Assembly: GCF_025642115.1 (NCBI RefSeq)
Contig: NZ_CP106753.1
Coordinates: forward strand, 1,511,501-1,575,500
DNA from: Chitiniphilus purpureus
GTDB taxonomy: Bacteria > Pseudomonadota > Gammaproteobacteria > Burkholderiales > Chitinibacteraceae
DNA length: 64,000 bases
Reading direction: 5' to 3'
In this document: positions 30,835 to 40,228 of the stretch, in pieces
Layout: each line of letters opens with the position of its first letter
Position numbering within the stretch: the first letter of the stretch is position 1
Translations under genes and position numbers: made by a program
Notes under the pieces: model-generated
Database searches by the model: none
What the model saw: only the letters and a program-made list of their open reading frames with translations
Told to the model about the DNA's origin: nothing

Positions 30835-31161
30835 ATGTTTATCGCTCCCGCCTATGCGCAGGCGGCCCCCGCCGCTGCGGAAATGAGCTTCATGTCGTTT
30901 CTGCCGATGATCGTGATCTTCGTGCTGTTCTGGTTCCTGCTGATCCGGCCGCAGCAAAAGCGCGCGAAGGAGCATCAGGCGATGCTGGGCGCATTGCAGA
31001 AGGGCGACGAGGTGGTCACCACCGGTGGCGTGCTTGCCCGCATCGTCAAGGTCAGCGAGCCGTATCTGACCCTTGAACTGGCCGATGGCGTCGAAGTCGT
31101 CGCGCTGCGCTCGGCCATCTCCCAGCGCCTTGAGAAAGGCACCATCAAGAACAACAAGTAA
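30835..31161 (+). CDS. yajC: preprotein translocase subunit YajC
   Basis: A 108-residue single-span inner-membrane protein of the SecDF-YajC complex. The membrane segment is FLPMIVIFVLFWFLLIRPQQ, followed by the typical cytoplasmic part with GDEVVTTGGVLARI. AAAGG precedes the ATG. A TAGAAT -10-like element lies at 30782-30787. It heads the yajC-secD-secF operon. Confidence 0.95.
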   Translation: MFIAPAYAQAAPAAAEMSFMSFLPMIVIFVLFWFLLIRPQQKRAKEHQAMLGALQKGDEVVTTGGVLARIVKVSEPYLTLELADGVEVVALRSAISQRLEKGTIKNNK

Positions 31162-31214
31162 ACCGGCAAGCAAGGCGGCATGCCCGCCCTGACTTGCGTG
31201 CACCGGCCCGCCAA

Positions 31215-33080
31215 ATGAACCGCTACCCGCTCTGGAAATATCTGCTGATTGCCGCCTCGTTGCTTGCGGCATTGCTCTACACCCTGCCCAACCTGTTCGG
31301 CGAAAGCCCGGCGGTCCAGGTGTCGGGCGCCAACGCCGCGACCAAGGTCGACGAGGCCGCCCGCGAGCGGGCGATCGGCGCGCTCAAGGGCGCCGGTCTG
31401 CGCCCGGACGGCGTGTTCGCCGAGGCCAACTCGCTCAAACTGCGCTTCAAGGACACCGAGACGCAGCTCAAGGCCAAGGACGCGATCCAGGGCGCCCTCG
31501 GTGAGAACTACATCGTCGCGCTCAACCTGCTGCCGCAGACACCGGCCTGGCTGGCGGCGATCGGCGGCAAGCCGATGTTCCTCGGCCTGGACCTGCGCGG
31601 TGGCGTGCACTTCCTGCTGGAAGTCGACATGAAGGCGGCGCTGGACAAGCAGCTGGAAAAGGTCGCCGGCGACATCCGCCGCGAGCTGAGGGACCAGAAG
31701 GTCCGCTACGGCCGCGTGGTGCGCGAGCGCGACAGCGTGTCGGTGCAGTTGCGCGACCAGGCGACGCTGACCGCCACGGTGCGCGCCATCGGCCGGGTGC
31801 TGCCGGACATGGCGTTGCAGCAGATCGCGCGCGAAGGCGACTACCGGGTGGTGGTGCGCTTCAAGCCCGAAGCCCAGGTCAAGCTCAAGAACGACGCCGT
31901 GGCGCAGAACATCACCACCTTGCACAACCGGGTGAACGAGCTGGGCGTGGCCGAGCCCGTGATCCAGCAGCAGGGCGAGGGGCGCATCGTGGTACAGCTG
32001 CCCGGCGTGCAGGACACCGCCAAGGCCAAGGACATCCTTGGCCGCACCGCCACACTGGAAGTGCGCATGGCCGACGACGATCAGGCCCGCATCCAGGCCG
32101 CGTTCAATGGCGATGTACCGGCGGGCTACGAGCTGGTGCCGATGGCCGGCGTACGCTCGGGCATGCCGCCCGCGGTGCTGCTCAAGAAGGAGGTCGAGCT
32201 GACCGGCGACAACATCACCAAGGCCGAGCCGACCTACGACCAGAACAACAATCCCATCATCAGCATGGGGTTGGATGCCACCGGCGCCTCGATCTTCCGC
32301 ACCCTCACCCGTGAGAACATCGGCAAGAGCATGGCCATCGTGCTGGTCGAGAAGGGCAAGGGGCAGGTGATCACCGCGCCGCGCATCAACGCCGAACTGG
32401 GTGGCAGCTTCGTCATCGAAGGCGGCGGCATGACGGTGCAGGAAGCCAATGACATCTCACTGTTGGTCCGCGCCGGCTCCTTGGCCGCGCCGATGAACAT
32501 CATCGAGGAGCGGACCATCGGCCCGAGCCTGGGCAGGGAGAACATCGAGAAGGGCTTCTACTCGACGCTGTACGGCTTCATCGCGATCGCCATCTTCATG
32601 GTACTGTACTACCGGCTGTTCGGCGTGGTCTCCACGGTGGCGCTCGGGGCCAACCTCCTGTTCCTGCTGGCGCTGCTGTCGGCCATCGGCATCACGCTGA
32701 CGCTGCCCGGCATCGCCGCGATCGCGCTGACACTGGGCATGGCCATCGACTCCAACGTGCTGATCAACGAGCGCGTCCGCGAGGAGCTGCGCAACGGCAT
32801 GAGCCCGCAGATGTCGATCCAGAACGGCTACAGCCACGCCTTCGCCACCATCCTGGATTCCAACATCACCACGCTGATCGCCGGCATCGCACTGCTCGTC
32901 TTCGGCTCGGGCGCGGTGCGCGGCTTTGCCGTGGTGCACTGCCTTGGCATTCTCACGTCGATGTACAGCGCGGTGTTCGTGTCGCGCGGCATCGTCAATC
33001 TGATCTACGGTTACCGCCGCCGCCTGTCCACGCTGTCGATCGGCCAGGTGTGGGTGCCGCAACAACAAAAACAGGCTTGA
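31215..33080 (+). CDS. secD: protein translocase subunit SecD
   Basis: A 621-residue RND-family membrane protein that uses the proton gradient to pull exported proteins through SecYEG. MNRYPLWKYLLIAASLLAAL begins the first membrane segment. The P1 domain holds GLDLRGGVHFLLEVD. The C-terminal membrane bundle has the conserved GMAIDSNVLINERVREE proton-path motif. The ribosome site is weak, suggesting coupling to yajC 53 bases upstream. Confidence 0.96.
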   Translation: MNRYPLWKYLLIAASLLAALLYTLPNLFGESPAVQVSGANAATKVDEAARERAIGALKGAGLRPDGVFAEANSLKLRFKDTETQLKAKDAIQGALGENYIVALNLLPQTPAWLAAIGGKPMFLGLDLRGGVHFLLEVDMKAALDKQLEKVAGDIRRELRDQKVRYGRVVRERDSVSVQLRDQATLTATVRAIGRVLPDMALQQIAREGDYRVVVRFKPEAQVKLKNDAVAQNITTLHNRVNELGVAEPVIQQQGEGRIVVQLPGVQDTAKAKDILGRTATLEVRMADDDQARIQAAFNGDVPAGYELVPMAGVRSGMPPAVLLKKEVELTGDNITKAEPTYDQNNNPIISMGLDATGASIFRTLTRENIGKSMAIVLVEKGKGQVITAPRINAELGGSFVIEGGGMTVQEANDISLLVRAGSLAAPMNIIEERTIGPSLGRENIEKGFYSTLYGFIAIAIFMVLYYRLFGVVSTVALGANLLFLLALLSAIGITLTLPGIAAIALTLGMAIDSNVLINERVREELRNGMSPQMSIQNGYSHAFATILDSNITTLIAGIALLVFGSGAVRGFAVVHCLGILTSMYSAVFVSRGIVNLIYGYRRRLSTLSIGQVWVPQQQKQA

Positions 33081-33095
33081 GAGGGGCACCTGACG

Positions 33096-34031
33096 ATGGA
33101 ATTCTTCCGTATCAAACGCGACATCCCGTTCATGAGCTATGGCAAGCTCACGACGGCGATCTCGTTGCTCACCTTCATCCTCGCGGTGTTCTTCCTGGTC
33201 TACAAGGGATTGAACTTCGGCGTCGAATTCACTGGCGGCACCGTGATGGAGCTGCGTTACTCGCGGCCGGCGGACCTGAACCAGATCCGTGCCACGGTCG
33301 ATGCGCTCAAGTACGGCGAATCGCAGGTGCAGGCCCTGGGGACCACGCGCGACGTGATGGTGCGGCTGCCCAACCTCAAGCACAAGACCAGCGCGCAGCT
33401 TTCCAACGAGGTGCTGCACACGCTCAAGCAGGCGCGGCCCGATGTCGAATTGCGCAAGGTGGAGTTCATCGGCCCCTCGGTCGGCGAGGAGCTGGTCCAG
33501 CATGGGTTGATCGCGCTCACGCTGGTGTGCGTGGGCATCATCGTCTACCTCGCGATCCGTTTCGAGTGGCGCTTTGCCGTCTCCGCGGTGATCGCCAACA
33601 TGCACGACGTGATCATCATCCTGGGCTGCTTTGCGCTGTTCGAGTGGGAATTCTCGCTGACGGTGCTCGCCGGCATCCTGGCGGTGCTGGGCTACTCGGT
33701 GAACGAGTCGGTGGTGGTGTTCGACCGGATCCGCGAGAACTTCCGCAAGCCCGGCATGCGTGGCAAGAGCGTGCCTGCCATCATCGACAATGCGATCACC
33801 GCCACCATGAGCCGGACCATGATCACCCACGGCTCGACCGAGGCGATGGTGCTGTCGATGCTGCTGTTCGGCGGCCCGGCGCTGCACGGTTTTGCGATGG
33901 CACTGACCATCGGCATCGTGTTCGGCATCTACTCGTCGGTGCTGGTCGCCTCGCCCCTGCTGCTGATGTTCGGCGTCACACGCGAAAACATGCTCAAGCC
34001 TGTGCGCGTCAAGGAAGAAGCGGTCGTCTGA
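33096..34031 (+). CDS. secF: protein translocase subunit SecF
   Basis: A 311-residue partner of SecD. GLNFGVEFTGGTVMELRYS is the SecF periplasmic-domain start, and GYSVNESVVVFDRIREN the conserved membrane motif. It follows secD by 15 bases. A GC-rich hairpin lies just beyond the stop. Confidence 0.96.
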   Translation: MEFFRIKRDIPFMSYGKLTTAISLLTFILAVFFLVYKGLNFGVEFTGGTVMELRYSRPADLNQIRATVDALKYGESQVQALGTTRDVMVRLPNLKHKTSAQLSNEVLHTLKQARPDVELRKVEFIGPSVGEELVQHGLIALTLVCVGIIVYLAIRFEWRFAVSAVIANMHDVIIILGCFALFEWEFSLTVLAGILAVLGYSVNESVVVFDRIRENFRKPGMRGKSVPAIIDNAITATMSRTMITHGSTEAMVLSMLLFGGPALHGFAMALTIGIVFGIYSSVLVASPLLLMFGVTRENMLKPVRVKEEAVV

Positions 34032-34048
34032 CCTGGGCGCAGCCGATC

Positions 34049-34080
34049 GGCAAGGCCGGTGCAGCTGCGCCGGCCTTGCC
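34049..34080 (+). repeat. inverted repeat after secF
   Basis: GGCAAGGCCGG (34049-34059) and CCGGCCTTGCC (34070-34080) form an 11-pair stem. No U-run follows, so it is either a weak or Rho-assisted terminator, or an mRNA 3' stabiliser. Confidence 0.5.
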
Positions 34081-34133
34081 CGTGGCTGCCGCTATCCGTT
34101 AACCCGATTCAATCAACCTGCCTGACCGTGCCC

Positions 34134-34775
34134 ATGGATTTCAATCCGATCGATCTGTTCCTGCATCTGGACACCTACCTGGAAACCGTTGTACGCGAGT
34201 ACGGTATCTGGGCCTACGCGGTGCTGTTCGCGGTGATCTTCTGCGAAACCGGCCTCGTGGTGATGCCGCTCCTGCCGGGCGATTCGCTGCTGTTCGTCGC
34301 GGGCATGCTGGCCGGCGGCGGGCTGCTGAACGTGCACCTGTTGTCGCTCCTGCTGTTCATTGCCGCGGTGGCGGGCGACGCGCTCAACTACACCATCGGC
34401 CGCTATTTCGGGCACAAGCTGTTCGCCAACCCGGATTCCAAGGTGTTCCGTCGCGATCACCTGGAAAAGACGCACGCGTTCTACGAGAAGCACGGTGGCA
34501 AGACCATCATCATCGCCCGCTTTGTCCCCATCGTGCGGACCTTTGCCCCGTTCGTGGCCGGCATGGCCGAGATGAGCTACGGCAAGTTCTTCATGTACAA
34601 CGTGGTCGGCGCCTTCGTCTGGGTCTACTCGCTCACCTTCGCCGGCTACTGGCTCGGTGGCGTGGCCCTGGTCAAGGACAACCTGACGCTGATCATCCTT
34701 GGCATCATCTTCCTGTCCATCCTGCCGGGCGTCATCGAGTTCGCCCGCCACAAGATGCGCGGCGCCGTCGCATGA
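34134..34775 (+). CDS. DedA family membrane protein
   Basis: A 213-residue polytopic protein of the DedA/SNARE-associated family, whose members act as undecaprenyl-phosphate or phospholipid flippases. Family motifs are [19 protein letters not shown], then [13 protein letters not shown] and [20 protein letters not shown] with the conserved glycine and arginines. A longer frame from 34059 is rejected. It is 14 bases ahead of bioC. Confidence 0.92.
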   Translation: MDFNPIDLFLHLDTYLETVVREYGIWAYAVLFAVIFCETGLVVMPLLPGDSLLFVAGMLAGGGLLNVHLLSLLLFIAAVAGDALNYTIGRYFGHKLFANPDSKVFRRDHLEKTHAFYEKHGGKTIIIARFVPIVRTFAPFVAGMAEMSYGKFFMYNVVGAFVWVYSLTFAGYWLGGVALVKDNLTLIILGIIFLSILPGVIEFARHKMRGAVA

Positions 34776-34789
34776 CCTTCCGCTGACGC

Positions 34790-35689
34790 ATGTCCGAGCC
34801 GTTCTACACCGACAAGACCGCGGTACGCGCCGCATTCGACAAGGCCGCGGCCAGCTACGACGCGGCGGCGGTACTGCAGCGTGAAGTGGCCGACCGCATG
34901 GCGGAGCGGCTGGACTACATCAAGCTCGTGCCGCAGCGCATGCTCGACGCCGGCTGCGGCACCGGTTACGCCGGCCCGATGCTGCGCGCGCGTTATCCGG
35001 ATGCGCAGCTGATCGAGCTGGATCTGGCACCGGGCATGTTGGCCATCGCGCGCGAAAAGCAGGCTGGGCGCGGTGTGCGCAAGTGGCTGCAATTGTTCGA
35101 GCGCCAGCGCGCGCAGCAGGTATGCGGTGATATCGAGCGTCTGCCGCTGGCCGATGGGTCGGTCGACCTGATCTGGTCCAATCTGACTTTGCAATGGTGC
35201 AACGTGCCTGATGCGGCGCTGGCCGAATGCCGGCGGGTGCTCAGACCGGGTGGTCTTTTGATGTTCTCGACGCTCGGGCCCGATACGCTCAGGGAATTGC
35301 GCGCGGCGTTCGAGGGCGTGGACGGCTACAGCCACGTCAACCGGTTCATCGACATGCACGACCTGGGGGATGCATTGCTGCATGCCGGCCTGTCCACGCC
35401 GGTGATGGACATGGAACTCATCACCATGACCTATCCGGATGCTGGCAGCGTGATGCGCGATCTCAAGGCCATCGGCGCGCACAATGCCACCTTCGGCCGG
35501 CCCGCCGGCCTGATGGGCAAGGCCGTGTGGCGCAAGGTGAACGCGCAGTACGAGCGTTTCCGGCGCAACGGCGAGTTGCCCTGTACCTATGAAGTGGTCT
35601 ACGGGCATGCCTGGAAACCCGAAACCCGCCCTGTCACCGCCTTGCCGGACGGCCGGCAGGTCATCGAGTTCCAGCGCCGCGGCGCCTGA
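34790..35689 (+). CDS. bioC: malonyl-ACP O-methyltransferase BioC
   Basis: A 299-residue SAM-dependent methyltransferase that methylates malonyl-ACP so that the fatty acid machinery can build the pimelate moiety of biotin. KTAVRAAFDKAAASYDAAAVLQ is the BioC N-terminus and MLDAGCGTGY the SAM motif (51-60). bioD lies one gene downstream, supporting the assignment over a generic methyltransferase. Other biotin genes are not in the window. Confidence 0.92.
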   Translation: MSEPFYTDKTAVRAAFDKAAASYDAAAVLQREVADRMAERLDYIKLVPQRMLDAGCGTGYAGPMLRARYPDAQLIELDLAPGMLAIAREKQAGRGVRKWLQLFERQRAQQVCGDIERLPLADGSVDLIWSNLTLQWCNVPDAALAECRRVLRPGGLLMFSTLGPDTLRELRAAFEGVDGYSHVNRFIDMHDLGDALLHAGLSTPVMDMELITMTYPDAGSVMRDLKAIGAHNATFGRPAGLMGKAVWRKVNAQYERFRRNGELPCTYEVVYGHAWKPETRPVTALPDGRQVIEFQRRGA

Positions 35690-35719
35690 GCCCATCGTAT
35701 TCCCGGGAGCATTCTGTCG

Positions 35720-36061
35720 ATGTTCAGTGCCACCTTCATCTTTGAAAAGAAGCAGTACGACGCCGAGTTCGAGCGCCTGGACGCCCGGATCGCCGAGGCG
35801 GCACGTAGCCATCCCGACTTCCTCGGCGAGGATGGCTGGGAGGACCCGCGCACCGGGCGCAGCGCAGTGGTGTATTACTGGCGCACGTTGGACGGCATAC
35901 AGGCGCTGGCTCGCGACGGACATCATATCGAGGCCAAGCGCGGCTACGCCCAGTGGTACAAGGGTTACCACGTGGTGATCGCGCAGGTGCTGCGCGCCTA
36001 CGGCGATGGCACCTTCGACCATCCGGTCCCGCCCGGCACCGGCGCGATGCAGACCGCGTAG
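35720..36061 (+). CDS. small antibiotic-biosynthesis-monooxygenase-like protein
   Basis: A 113-residue protein resembling ABM-fold dimeric alpha-beta barrel proteins: FSATFIFEKKQYDAEFERLD, then RSAVVYYWRTLDGIQALARDG and QWYKGYHVVIAQVLRAYG. Such proteins act on quinones, heme or unknown small molecules. It lies between bioC and bioD on the same strand with short gaps (30 and 15 bases), so it is co-transcribed with biotin genes, but no biotin step is known to need it. Confidence 0.7.
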   Translation: MFSATFIFEKKQYDAEFERLDARIAEAARSHPDFLGEDGWEDPRTGRSAVVYYWRTLDGIQALARDGHHIEAKRGYAQWYKGYHVVIAQVLRAYGDGTFDHPVPPGTGAMQTA

Positions 36062-36076
36062 CGCTCCGGGCATCCG

Positions 36077-36754
36077 ATGCACCGTCGCTACTTCGTCACC
36101 GGCACCGATACCGAGGTGGGCAAGACCGTTGCCACCTGCCAGCTGCTGCGCGCCTTTGCCGCGCACGGCCTGAAGGCGGTGGCGATGAAGCCGGTGGCCT
36201 CGGGCTGCGAATGGCGCGACGGGGTGTTGTACAGCGAGGACGTGGCCGCCCATGCCGCCGCCGCCAGTGTCGGGGCGCCACTGGCCTGGACCAGCCCGTA
36301 CCGCTTTGCGCCACCGATCGCGCCCCATATCGCTGCCGCCGAGGCCGGCGTTCAGATCGATCCGGCCCATCTGCATGCCTGTGCCGATCACTTGGCCGGG
36401 CTTGCCGACATCGTACTGGTCGAAGGGGCGGGGGGCTGGTATGCACCCCTTACCGATACGCTGAGCATGGCCGATCTTGCCGCCCGGCTCGATTGTGCGG
36501 TGCTGCTGGTGGTCGGCATGCGGCTCGGGTGCATCAACCACGCGCGCCTGAGCATGGAAGCGATCCTGAGCCGCGGGCTGCCGGTGGCGGGGTGGCTGGC
36601 CAACCGCATCGACCCGCAAATGGCGCGCTACGACGAGAACCTGGCGCTGCTGCGCCGGATGCTGCCTGCTCCGCTGCTGGCAGAAATTGCCCATTCATCG
36701 GTCGCGGAAAGGGGCAGTCTTCCCGCTTCGGCCGTGTTAACCTTGCTGCCCTGA
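36077..36754 (+). CDS. bioD: dethiobiotin synthetase
   Basis: A 225-residue P-loop enzyme closing the ureido ring of dethiobiotin from DAPA, CO2 and ATP. The P-loop is GTDTEVGKT (9-17), KPVASGCEW follows the substrate lysine, and VEGAGGWYAPL is the third family motif. Downstream of bioC and the ABM-like gene. Confidence 0.94.
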   Translation: MHRRYFVTGTDTEVGKTVATCQLLRAFAAHGLKAVAMKPVASGCEWRDGVLYSEDVAAHAAAASVGAPLAWTSPYRFAPPIAPHIAAAEAGVQIDPAHLHACADHLAGLADIVLVEGAGGWYAPLTDTLSMADLAARLDCAVLLVVGMRLGCINHARLSMEAILSRGLPVAGWLANRIDPQMARYDENLALLRRMLPAPLLAEIAHSSVAERGSLPASAVLTLLP

Positions 36755-36828
36755 ACGCTTGCGTCAGCCGGCGCGGCAGCGCACACTTTTTGCAGTGTTC
36801 CGGTGATCGCTCATCTATGATGCGGACC

Positions 36829-37404
36829 ATGATTCGTCGCTCAATTCCCCTGTTCGTACTCTCTTTGCTGTTGCTGCTGGCCGGCTGTTCGCGTCCGGCC
36901 TTCCAGGGCAGCGACCTGACCGGCGCCAAGTTCGGCGGTGACTTCCAGCTGCTGGACCACACCGGCAAGGCACGGTTGCTCTCCGACTATCGGGGCAAGG
37001 TGGTGGCGCTCTTCTTCGGCTATACCCACTGTCCTGATGTCTGCCCCACGACCATGGCCGAGTTGTCGGCCGCGATGAAGAAGCTCGGCCCCAAGGCCGA
37101 CCAGGTGCAGGTGGTGTTTGTCACGGTCGACCCGGAGCGTGATACGCAGCCGCTGCTGGCGCAATACGTACCGGCCTTCGACAAACGCTTCGTCGGCCTG
37201 ACCGGGACGCCGCAGCAAGTCAGCAAGGTTGCCGCTCAATATAAAGTGGTGTATCAGCGTCAGCCGCAGGCTGACACGTACACAGTGGACCACACTGCCG
37301 GCACCTATCTGCTCGATCGCAAGGGGCGGTTGCGGGTGCTGGAAAACTACGGCGCCGGCCCGGATGCATTCGCGCATGATCTGGCGCTGCTGATCGATGA
37401 ATGA
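36829..37404 (+). CDS. SCO1/SenC family lipoprotein
   Basis: A 191-residue copper chaperone-like thioredoxin-fold protein used in cytochrome oxidase assembly or redox defence. A lipoprotein signal ends at the lipobox LLAGC (Cys20). The copper motif is HCPDVCP (C68, C72) with the distant histidine H154 (TVDHTAGTYLLD). In-frame ATGs at 36817, 36820 and 36829 are all possible. A much longer upstream frame lies antisense to or overlaps bioD and is rejected. No oxidase gene is nearby. Confidence 0.9.
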   Translation: MIRRSIPLFVLSLLLLLAGCSRPAFQGSDLTGAKFGGDFQLLDHTGKARLLSDYRGKVVALFFGYTHCPDVCPTTMAELSAAMKKLGPKADQVQVVFVTVDPERDTQPLLAQYVPAFDKRFVGLTGTPQQVSKVAAQYKVVYQRQPQADTYTVDHTAGTYLLDRKGRLRVLENYGAGPDAFAHDLALLIDE

Positions 37405-37419
37405 TGCGGCCGGCGCCCC

Positions 37420-38181
37420 ATGAGCGAACCTGAATTTTCCCCGCTGCACCAGATTTCCGAAGCCGAGGACATCGGCCGCTTCCAGCTTTCCAACCCGCTG
37501 GAGATCGGTGCGGTGCTGCGGCAGTTGCAGTCGCGCGGGGATTTCCTGACCGTGCACTTTGCCCGCGGCCAGCAATTGCTGCTCACGCGTCTGCTGCAGG
37601 TGGATGTGCCTTCGCGCACCTTCTGCTTTGACTGGGCGGGTCAGGAGGGGCTCAACCGCGCTTTGCTCGGCTCTGATCGCAATGTCTGCGTCGCCGCACC
37701 TGACGGCGTGAAGGTGCAGTTCGTCATCGGCCGGCCGCGCGAGGCGCGGGTGGACGGCAAGCCGGCCTTTATCAGCGGTTTTCCGCAGGATCTCGTCAAG
37801 CTGCAGCGCCGTGAATTCTTCCGGATCGAGACCCCGATGGCCTCCCCGTTCCTTGGTCGCCTGATGCTGGCCGGCGGGCAGCGTCTGCAGCTGCAGCTGC
37901 ACGATCTGTCGTTGGGTGGGATCGGGTTGTGGGCGAGTGCGGCCGAGGCGCAGCTGCTGCCACGCGGCCTGCACCTGCAGGAAGCGGTGATCGAACTGGG
38001 GAGCACCGGCAGCATCGAGGTCGACCTGGAAGTACGCTCGCATCGGGTGATGACCACGCGCAGCGGTGAGGAGCGCTTCCATATCGGCTGCTGCTTCATC
38101 AACCTGACCCGTATCGGCGAGGCCACGGTGCAGCGGCTGATGGCGCAGTTGGAACGTGAGCGCAAGGCGCTGACCGGCTGA
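37420..38181 (+). CDS. YcgR-type PilZ domain protein (flagellar brake)
   Basis: A 253-residue protein with an N-terminal YcgR domain (about 20-115) and a C-terminal PilZ domain. The c-di-GMP motifs are intact: RREFFR at 130-135 (RxxxR) and DLSLGG at 162-167. YcgR proteins slow the flagellar motor when c-di-GMP is high. It may respond to the phosphodiesterase encoded at 9933-12152, though nothing links them beyond signal. It is followed by a strong terminator. Confidence 0.9.
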   Translation: MSEPEFSPLHQISEAEDIGRFQLSNPLEIGAVLRQLQSRGDFLTVHFARGQQLLLTRLLQVDVPSRTFCFDWAGQEGLNRALLGSDRNVCVAAPDGVKVQFVIGRPREARVDGKPAFISGFPQDLVKLQRREFFRIETPMASPFLGRLMLAGGQRLQLQLHDLSLGGIGLWASAAEAQLLPRGLHLQEAVIELGSTGSIEVDLEVRSHRVMTTRSGEERFHIGCCFINLTRIGEATVQRLMAQLERERKALTG

Positions 38182-38203
38182 TCTGGCGCCATTCCTGGTA
38201 ACG

Positions 38204-38231
38204 GCAAAGCCGCCCGCAAGGGCGGCTTTGC
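38204..38231. terminator. bidirectional terminator between the PilZ and NAD-epimerase-like genes
   Basis: A 12-pair stem GCAAAGCCGCCC/GGGCGGCTTTGC with a GCAA tetraloop. The A/T ends of the stem give T-runs in both directions. It lies between two convergent genes. Confidence 0.8.
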
Positions 38232-38262
38232 GCATCGTGCTGCCGCTGGGCGGCCGGTACGT

Positions 38263-39180
38263 TCAGCCTTGTGGGTCGGTGCGCTTCAGGAAGTGATCGA
38301 CCGTCGGGTAGCGCAGCTGTACACGCAGCTCACGGCCAAGCCGGCCATTGTCCAGCCGGCGGGATTCGTTCAGGTAGGAGAGCATGGCTGGCGACAGGTG
38401 TTGTTGGGCCATGGCCCGGCTGACCCGGGGTGGACGTGGCAGCCCCGCCTGGTCGGCGACCCGGTCGAACCAGTCGCCCATGCGCAGCGGCAGATCGTCG
38501 CTGACGTTGTACGCACGCAGCGCCCGCCCGCGGAACAGCGCAAGACACACTGTGCGTGCCAGGTCATCGGCGTGGATATGGTTGCTGTAGCTGTCCTCCT
38601 CGGGCAGCACGCACACGTCGCCGCGGGCAACGCGCGCCAGTGGCAGGCGATCCGTGGCATAGATACCCGGCGCGCGCAGCAGGCTGAGGCGGACCGCGCG
38701 GCGCCGTGCCCAGGCGCGCAGTGCCTGTTCGGCGTGGGCGCGGCGCCGGGCCCGCTCGTTGCCCGGCTGCGGTCGTTGGCATTCGCCGACCCAGGTGCCG
38801 TGGCAGTCGCCGTAGATTCCGCTGGTGCCGATGTAGACGGCCCGGCGGGGGCGCTGTGCTAGAATTCCGGGCTTGGCGCGCCGCTCCAGAGCGGCGAGAA
38901 GTCGTCCGGTGCGCCCGTCGCAGCTGCCTTGCGCTGCAGGCGGTGCGCTGTGTACCACCCAGTCGGCGATGCCGCCAAGCCGCCGCAAGGTGGTCCGGCG
39001 GTCAAGATCGGCTGCCACCGGGCGCACCCCCAGGGCGCGCAACCGTACAGCCGCTTGCCCGGTACGCGCGGTGCCATATAGCCGGAAACGGCGTGCAAGC
39101 CAGGGTACGGCGCGCGCCAGCACGTCGCCGCACCCGACGATCAGGAGCCGTGGCCTGTTTTTGAACACGGATATAGTCAC
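38263..39180 (-). CDS. NAD(P)-dependent epimerase/dehydratase-like protein
   Basis: About 305 residues from a GTG at 39180 with AGGG upstream (another GTG at 39168). RLLIVGCGDVLARAVPWLARRF is a Rossmann nucleotide-binding start, though with GCGDVL in place of the usual GxxGxxG. YIGTSGIYGDCHGTWVGE carries the catalytic Ser and Tyr region of extended SDRs, and HIHADDLARTVCLAL is a family motif. It resembles the YeeZ-like NAD-epimerase group. A longer frame to 39297 would overlap the divergent reductase gene. Substrate unknown. Confidence 0.82.
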   Translation of the reverse strand: MTISVFKNRPRLLIVGCGDVLARAVPWLARRFRLYGTARTGQAAVRLRALGVRPVAADLDRRTTLRRLGGIADWVVHSAPPAAQGSCDGRTGRLLAALERRAKPGILAQRPRRAVYIGTSGIYGDCHGTWVGECQRPQPGNERARRRAHAEQALRAWARRRAVRLSLLRAPGIYATDRLPLARVARGDVCVLPEEDSYSNHIHADDLARTVCLALFRGRALRAYNVSDDLPLRMGDWFDRVADQAGLPRPPRVSRAMAQQHLSPAMLSYLNESRRLDNGRLGRELRVQLRYPTVDHFLKRTDPQG

Positions 39181-39199
39181 ATCGAGCCCTGTCTTACCA

Positions 39200-40228
39200 A
39201 TGACCAAGCAACTTATCATCCAACCTTCGGGCCAGCAAATCGCCGTCGAGGAGGACGAGACCCTGCTCGCCGCTGCATTGCGCAACGGCTTCAACATGCC
39301 CTACGGCTGCAAGAACGGCGCCTGCGGCGTATGCAAGGGCAATGTCCTGGCCGGTGAGGTCGAACACGGCCCGCACGCGGAGTCGGCGCTGTCGCACACC
39401 GAGATGGAGCGTGGCATGGCACTGTTCTGCTGCGCCAAGCCGGTCGGTGATGTGACGATCGAGTGCCGGGAAGTCTCGGCGACCAAGGACATCCAGATCA
39501 AGACGTTGCCTTGCCGGGTCGAGGCGATCGACAAGGTGTCGCACGATGTGGCGGTGCTCCGGCTGAAGCTGCCCACCACCGAGCGCCTGCAGTTCCTGGC
39601 CGGGCAGTACGTGGACATCCATACCAAGAACGGCAAGAAGCGCAGCTTCTCGATCGCCAATGCCCCGTTCGAGGACGATCACATCCAGCTGCACATCCGG
39701 CATGTGCCGGGCGGCGAATTTTCCGACTATGTCTGGAACAGCCTGCAACTGAAGGAGATCTTCCGCTTCACCGGCCCGCTAGGCTCGTTCTTTCTGCGCG
39801 AGGACAGCGACAAGCCCATCCTGTTCATTGCCACCGGTACCGGATTCGCGCCGATCAAGGGCATGCTGCAGTACGCCTTCCAGAAGGGCATCCAGCGCGA
39901 GATGGTGCTGTATTGGGGCGCTCGCTCGCTGGCGGACCTCTATATGCTGGAGCTGCTAAGCGCGTGGCAGCAGCAACACCCGAATTTCACTTTCATCCCG
40001 GTATTGTCCGAGCCCAAGCCGCAGGACCAGTGGCAAGGCCGTACCGGCTTCGTGCACGAGGTGGTGCTGGAGGATTTCGGCAGCCTTGCCGGCTACCAGA
40101 TCTACGCATGCGGTGCGCCGGTGATGGTCGAGGCGGCATACAAGCATTTTGTGGCACGAAACCTGCCCGAGGACGAGTTCTTTTCGGACGCGTTCTTCAC
40201 CACCAAGGATCTGGCGACCAAGGTCTGA
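39200..40228 (+). CDS. ferredoxin-domain NAD(P)H flavin reductase (CDP-6-deoxy-3,4-glucoseen reductase-like)
   Basis: A 342-residue electron-transfer protein. A plant-type [2Fe-2S] domain occupies about 1-90 (C37, C42, C45 and C77 or C78). An FAD-binding domain (RSFSIANAP) and an NAD-binding domain (IATGTGFAPIKGML) follow. This architecture is annotated as CDP-6-deoxy-delta-3,4-glucoseen reductase (AscD/RfbI), but no deoxysugar genes are near, so the partner is unknown; oxygenase reductases share it. A frame extension upstream to 38873 is antisense to the epimerase-like gene and rejected. Confidence 0.88.
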   Translation: MTKQLIIQPSGQQIAVEEDETLLAAALRNGFNMPYGCKNGACGVCKGNVLAGEVEHGPHAESALSHTEMERGMALFCCAKPVGDVTIECREVSATKDIQIKTLPCRVEAIDKVSHDVAVLRLKLPTTERLQFLAGQYVDIHTKNGKKRSFSIANAPFEDDHIQLHIRHVPGGEFSDYVWNSLQLKEIFRFTGPLGSFFLREDSDKPILFIATGTGFAPIKGMLQYAFQKGIQREMVLYWGARSLADLYMLELLSAWQQQHPNFTFIPVLSEPKPQDQWQGRTGFVHEVVLEDFGSLAGYQIYACGAPVMVEAAYKHFVARNLPEDEFFSDAFFTTKDLATKV

